From Salinispirillum marinum (GTDB lineage: Bacteria > Pseudomonadota > Gammaproteobacteria > Pseudomonadales > Natronospirillaceae), in assembly GCF_042651565.1 (NCBI RefSeq), contig NZ_JBHSDF010000004.1: a stretch of 64,000 bases of DNA; one strand, given 5' to 3'. The notes under the pieces are model-generated. The model saw only the letters and a program-made list of their open reading frames with translations, had not been told where the DNA came from and searched no databases. The first letter of the stretch is position 1. Each line of letters opens with the position of its first letter. Both the position numbers and the translations under genes were made by a program. Positions 60,103 through 64,000 of this stretch are shown here, piece by piece.

Positions 60103-62286
60103 ATGCGCTGGAATCAGCCACCGCCGAACAGCATCCAAAAAAACCGTGACCTATTGCGTCAAGCCGACGAACGCATTTCGCGCCAAGGCCGTATCAGTGT
60201 TTTTGGGCACTTATTGATCTTTTTGTACGTTGAGTGGCTCACCGGATTCCAAGCGATAGACCCCATTTTTAGCTATGTGCTGGGCGTTGTGATGCTGCTG
60301 GTTGCCATGCTGCGGTTGTATTACTTGGTGCAGTTTGAAAGCATTTACCCTTCCGGGCCGCAACGGTGGCGCAGGGTTTATGGCTGGGTCACGTTGTTCG
60401 GCGCCGTTGCCTGGTCGGCGTTCCTGACCCTGACCATTCTCTTACCGCAATACGAAGTGCCGGAAGCCTTTATCTGGATTTATACCGCTGGTGTGTGTGC
60501 TACGCACATTTACATATTCGCGCCGTATCCGGCGATGGCGCAGTGGTATTTGCGTATTATGTTGATCCCTGCGGCGGTGGCGAGCATCGTTTTGTTTGAC
60601 CTCAATGCAACCAGCCTTGGGGTTGGCGTGTTGCTGTTTTATGGTTTCATGCGCACCACCAGTGAACAAATATCCCAACAATATTGGGCAGCCGCTGAAA
60701 ACCGTTATCAGCTGGAAAACGAGTTGTCCCGGGTCAGTGCGTCAGAACATCGACTGGTCAGAAAAGTCGACAACAGTGACCGGTTTATGACTCAATTGAT
60801 GGCCATCATAAAAACGCCTCTTAATGGCGTGCTCGGCATGTTAAGTCTCTTGTCTGCCGCCAAATTGCGCCAGGAAGAGCACAATTTAGTGACGGTGGCG
60901 TCACAAAGTGCAAATTCGTTGGCGGAGCTGGTGGAAGACTTCGACACCTATTTACGGGTTAAAGGCAACATGTTGTCGGGTGACAACAAGGTGTTTAATT
61001 TTACCCGCAGCATTGAAAACGTCATGGAAGCCTTAGGGCCATTAGCGCATGAGCACAATTTGGAATTAACCTACATTCTGTCACCCGGAACGCCGGAACG
61101 CGTGGTGGGCAATGTTCGGCAGATCAACACGTTATTAAAGCAACTCACCAATTTTGCCATTAATACCGGTGAAACCGGTGAAGTGAGTTTGAAAGTCAGT
61201 ACAGCGCAAGAACGGGTAGGGGTTAATGTTTCGGTTCGCTTTACCGCTGATCTAGAAAATAGCCTGCTGGACGATATTCAAATGATGCTACGCGAGCGTC
61301 AAGGCATAGAGTCCCTTGAAAAGATCGACGTTAATATTCTCAGCCTCATCATCACGGCCAGCCTGGTGCAGCAATGTGGCGGGGAAATCAATTTAAACAT
61401 CCTGAGCTTGGATGAGCCGCGTCTGTTGCAAGTCAATGTCTATCTACCCATAGAAACCTCCACCCAAAGCAACCGTGCCTTTCAGCCCAATCGTCACTTT
61501 CATGGCAAATCGGCCAGTATTGCGGGCTTTCCGGCGGTTTCTAAACAGGCGATTCAAGCCGAGCTGGAAAGCTGGGGGATGACGGTAACCTGTCAAACGG
61601 TGGATGAATTGCTGTCCTTGGGTGATGCCATTTACGCCATTGACTATGTTTTGGTGAATATTCCGTTGCACACCACAGAAGAAGAGCAAGAGGCCATCAA
61701 AGGACTGGTTGCGCTGACTGACGCCAATGGTGATGACGATAAACCCCGCATCTATTTTCAAGCCAGTGCCGCGCAGCAAGCGCTCTTGCGCCAGTGGATA
61801 CGCGCCGACTTAATGATCAGCAAACCAGTTTCCCGGCGTACTTTGCATCGCTGGATGCTGGACCGTAAAACATGGCGGGATGATTTGGATGAGCACATTA
61901 CGCAGCGCCTGATCGGTTTTAAAGTGCTGATTGCCGAAGAAAATCATGTCAATGGTATGATCGCACAAAAAATTCTTGAACGTTTGGGGGTGGAGTCGGA
62001 GCTGGTGACGTCGGCACAAGAGGCCTTGGAGAAGTTTCGTCAAGAGAGCTTCGACATGGTATGGGTCGATCAATACCTTAGTGACATGACCGGGCATGAG
62101 CTGGTCGCCTTACTGCGCAATGAAGAGAAACAACAGGGCACAGGGCCGGTAACCTTGCTGGGTCTGACCGATGCAAAATCCGTCAGTATTGAGCGTAATT
62201 GCCAAGCGGCGGGCATGGACGATGTGTTAGCAAAACCGCTGAATTTACCCCTTGTTGCGGAGACATTGCAGCGTCATCTGGTGTAA
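60103..62286 (+). CDS. Degenerate hybrid sensor kinase (pseudokinase) with receiver domain
   Basis: This 727-residue membrane protein has six predicted helices (about 31-48, 55-77, 92-115, 121-141, 148-167, 170-184), a coiled segment (about 195-225), a HisKA-like domain, an HATPase-like domain, a degenerate receiver (about 470-580) and a final receiver (607-727). In the HisKA region the H-box reads LMAIIKTPLNG, with Ala234 where the phospho-accepting His should be. An Asn350 can be aligned to the N-box, but the DxGxG ATP-binding motif is missing. The last receiver is intact (EE612-613, D656, T689, K711). It may thus sense and act as a phosphate acceptor or signalling scaffold, not a kinase. 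AGGGAA precedes the ATG. Confidence 0.82.
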   Translation: MRWNQPPPNSIQKNRDLLRQADERISRQGRISVFGHLLIFLYVEWLTGFQAIDPIFSYVLGVVMLLVAMLRLYYLVQFESIYPSGPQRWRRVYGWVTLFGAVAWSAFLTLTILLPQYEVPEAFIWIYTAGVCATHIYIFAPYPAMAQWYLRIMLIPAAVASIVLFDLNATSLGVGVLLFYGFMRTTSEQISQQYWAAAENRYQLENELSRVSASEHRLVRKVDNSDRFMTQLMAIIKTPLNGVLGMLSLLSAAKLRQEEHNLVTVASQSANSLAELVEDFDTYLRVKGNMLSGDNKVFNFTRSIENVMEALGPLAHEHNLELTYILSPGTPERVVGNVRQINTLLKQLTNFAINTGETGEVSLKVSTAQERVGVNVSVRFTADLENSLLDDIQMMLRERQGIESLEKIDVNILSLIITASLVQQCGGEINLNILSLDEPRLLQVNVYLPIETSTQSNRAFQPNRHFHGKSASIAGFPAVSKQAIQAELESWGMTVTCQTVDELLSLGDAIYAIDYVLVNIPLHTTEEEQEAIKGLVALTDANGDDDKPRIYFQASAAQQALLRQWIRADLMISKPVSRRTLHRWMLDRKTWRDDLDEHITQRLIGFKVLIAEENHVNGMIAQKILERLGVESELVTSAQEALEKFRQESFDMVWVDQYLSDMTGHELVALLRNEEKQQGTGPVTLLGLTDAKSVSIERNCQAAGMDDVLAKPLNLPLVAETLQRHLV

Positions 62287-62328
62287 AGTCAACGCTGAAA
62301 ATAAACAACAAGTACAGTCAGGCAGTTC

Positions 62329-63849
62329 ATGAGCGAGCAAGAAACGCCAAGGTTGGCCGAAGCAGACCCTATTTTGCCCATGAGGGAGTTGGAACGCATG
62401 CCGTTTGCCTATGCAAAACGGCATGGTGTTATCATCGCGCAGGCGGATCAGGGTGCCGTGCTATATCTGCGTGAAAATACGCCACCTTTTGCCATTCAAG
62501 AAGCGGTGCGTTGGCATGGCCATATGCTGCCGTTTGAAATCCTGGACAATGAACAGTTCGAACAAGCCTTGGTGTTGGCCTATCAAACGCAAAATGAAGA
62601 CCGCATGCAGCAAGCGGATGATTTTGACGATCTCGATCTGATTGCATTGGCGAACTCTGTTCCCGAAACCGAAGATTTATTGGAGCAAGCCGATGATGCG
62701 CCCATTATCCGGCTCATCAATGCCATTCTGACCGAAGCCGTGCATGAAGCCGCTTCCGATATTCATGTTGAAACCTTTGAGAAGCGTTTGGTCGTTCGTT
62801 TTCGCGTTGACGGTGTATTGCGTGAAGTGCTGCAACCCAAACGGGCACTGGCCCCGTTGTTGATTTCCCGAATTAAGGTCATGGCAAAATTGGATATCGC
62901 TGAGAAGCGCTTACCCCAAGACGGTCGCATAGCGTTGAAAGTTGCCGGACGAGAAGTCGATATCCGAGTCAGTACCTTACCCTCCAGCCATGGTGAGCGC
63001 GTGGTGATGCGTTTGCTCGACAAGCAAGCAGGGCGGTTAAACCTCAGCCATCTGGGTATGCACAAACGGGACCTAGACCTTTTGCGCACCATGATCGCTC
63101 GGCCACACGGGATTATCCTAGTGACGGGGCCAACGGGGTCAGGGAAAAGCACAACGCTTTATGCGGCGCTCGAACATCTGAATTCTGCAGAACGCAACAT
63201 CATGACGGTAGAAGACCCCATTGAATACAGCTTGCCGGGTATCGGCCAGACGCAAGTAAATACCAAGGTCGATATGACCTTTGCTCGAGGCTTGCGCGCC
63301 ATTCTGCGCCAGGATCCCGATGTGGTGATGATTGGCGAAATACGCGACGTCGATACCGTAGAAATTGCCGTACAAGCGAGTTTAACCGGCCATCTGGTGT
63401 TGAGCACTTTGCACACCAATTCTGCCGTGGGTGCGGTAACACGCTTGCAAGATATGGGTGTAGAGCCCTTTTTATTGTCGTCCAGTTTAGTCGGGGTGTT
63501 GGCGCAGCGTTTGGTGCGCACCCTCTGCCCGGATTGCAAACAAGCTGCGAAACCTTCGGCGGCTGAGTGCAAGATTCTCAATCTGGAACCCAATGCCAAC
63601 GTCGACATCTTTCATGCGACCGGATGTAAACGCTGTAAGCAAGCCGGATATCGTGGCCGTGTAGGGTTGTATGAACTGGTGCCTATTACCGATAAGATGC
63701 GCGCCGCCATTCATGATCGGGCCAGCGAACAAGAGCTGGAGCGTCTGGCGCGCAAGAAAACCACCAGCATCTTTCAAGATGGCCTAGAAAAGGTACTCAG
63801 TGGTCAAACGACCTTGGAAGAGGTCATGCGCGTGTGTAGGAATGTTTAA
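62329..63849 (+). CDS. gspE: Type II secretion system ATPase GspE
   Basis: GspE is the cytoplasmic ATPase that powers pseudopilus assembly in type II secretion. The 506-residue protein has an N1/N2 region (LPFAYAKRHG-like start, about 20-110), then the ATPase core with SDIHVET, Walker A TGPTGSGKSTT, the Asp box TVEDPIEY, Walker B VVMIGEIRDVDT, the His box LSTLHTNSAVGAV, and the tetracysteine metal site CPDCK...CKRC. Length matches GspE (about 500). The Shine-Dalgarno is weak. gspF follows after 2 bases, as in the xcpR-xcpS order; gspC and gspD are not upstream here. Confidence 0.96.
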   Translation: MSEQETPRLAEADPILPMRELERMPFAYAKRHGVIIAQADQGAVLYLRENTPPFAIQEAVRWHGHMLPFEILDNEQFEQALVLAYQTQNEDRMQQADDFDDLDLIALANSVPETEDLLEQADDAPIIRLINAILTEAVHEAASDIHVETFEKRLVVRFRVDGVLREVLQPKRALAPLLISRIKVMAKLDIAEKRLPQDGRIALKVAGREVDIRVSTLPSSHGERVVMRLLDKQAGRLNLSHLGMHKRDLDLLRTMIARPHGIILVTGPTGSGKSTTLYAALEHLNSAERNIMTVEDPIEYSLPGIGQTQVNTKVDMTFARGLRAILRQDPDVVMIGEIRDVDTVEIAVQASLTGHLVLSTLHTNSAVGAVTRLQDMGVEPFLLSSSLVGVLAQRLVRTLCPDCKQAAKPSAAECKILNLEPNANVDIFHATGCKRCKQAGYRGRVGLYELVPITDKMRAAIHDRASEQELERLARKKTTSIFQDGLEKVLSGQTTLEEVMRVCRNV

Positions 63850-63851
63850 TT

Positions 63852-64000
63852 ATGGCCGCGTTTGAATACAGCGCGCTGGATGAGCGGGGTAAACAAAGGA
63901 AGGGCGTTCTGGAGGGTGACAGTGCCCGCCAAATTCGTACTCAGCTCAGAGACCAAGGCTGGATGCCGCTATCGGTAGAACGCACGACCGAGCGCCAGAC
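63852..64000 (+). CDS. gspF: Type II secretion system inner-membrane protein GspF (3' cut by window)
   Basis: The 49 visible codons read MAAFEYSALDERGKQRKGV and EGDSARQIRTQLRDQGWMPL, the typical N-terminal cytoplasmic part of GspF, the polytopic platform that contacts GspE. The ATG is two bases after the gspE stop. The gene continues beyond the window, and further gsp genes are expected downstream. Confidence 0.93.
   Translation, partial: MAAFEYSALDERGKQRKGVLEGDSARQIRTQLRDQGWMPLSVERTTERQ

Overview
The window looks like an ordinary chromosomal stretch of a gammaproteobacterium, most likely a marine Oceanospirillales/Pseudomonadales-type organism. This rests on gene content and gene order. The block exbB-exbD-lpxK-kdsB-murB / rne / rluC-sppA / yceF / yceD-rpmF-fabD-fabG-acpP-fabF-pabC-mltG-tmk-holB-pilZ and the block tRNA(Pro-Arg-His-Leu)-tig-clpP-clpX-lon-hupB-ppiD both follow the Pseudomonas-like arrangement. 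The genus cannot be fixed from the sequence alone. Nearly all the DNA is coding, with intermediate GC. No prophage, CRISPR array, rRNA operon or intact insertion sequence was seen.

Layout. 1-5.4 kb: the 3' part of a beta-CASP RNA hydrolase, a DTW-domain tRNA-modifying protein, and a GcvA-like LysR regulator overlapping a MHYT-PAS-GGDEF-EAL c-di-GMP enzyme. 5.5-12.2 kb: a tiny protein with its own promoter, a YcdX phosphatase, a long-form GAPDH, a DUF3581 protein, a PlsC-type acyltransferase, a MITE-like element, a GST and YajQ. 12.2-16.8 kb: NhaP2, MiaE, LpxH, PpiB and FolD. 16.9-26.5 kb: a four-tRNA cluster with a stable-RNA promoter, then the protein quality-control block tig-clpP-clpX-lon-hupB-ppiD and kdsC. 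26.5-30.1 kb: kdsA, dinG and a PilZ protein. 30.2-43.9 kb: a Lol exporter (one permease only), ComEC, ExbBD, the LPS/peptidoglycan genes lpxK-kdsB-murB, RNase E with a long structured leader, RluC and SppA. 44-52.8 kb: yceF, yceD-rpmF and the fatty-acid synthesis cluster (without plsX) running into mltG-tmk-holB-pilZ. 52.8-56.4 kb: a less conserved patch with an AT-rich intergenic stretch, a DUF1566 lipoprotein candidate, a thioredoxin-like membrane protein, a YiiX-type hydrolase, and a TetR regulator overlapping a DUF1285 gene. 56.4-60 kb: ETF-quinone oxidoreductase divergent from etfB-etfA, with a shared palindrome that resembles a PsrA box. 60.1-64 kb: a hybrid sensor protein that has lost its phospho-accepting histidine, then gspE and the start of gspF (type II secretion).

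Functional themes are envelope biogenesis (Lol, LpxH/LpxK/Kds, MurB, MltG, Fab), protein folding and proteolysis, RNA metabolism (RNase E, RluC, MiaE, tRNAs), c-di-GMP signalling (MHYT-GGDEF-EAL, YajQ, a PilZ-domain protein) and electron transfer from fatty-acid oxidation.

The most distinctive non-coding signals are: a 279-bp MITE-like element with IS5-style CTAG target duplications sitting exactly at the GST stop codon; a pair of inverted GTAG-headed REP hairpins whose stems differ in sequence but keep the same geometry; a third GTAG-headed palindrome between kdsC and kdsA; the etf palindrome; and a run of perfect hairpins in the RNase E leader. No wholly new multi-gene system is evident.
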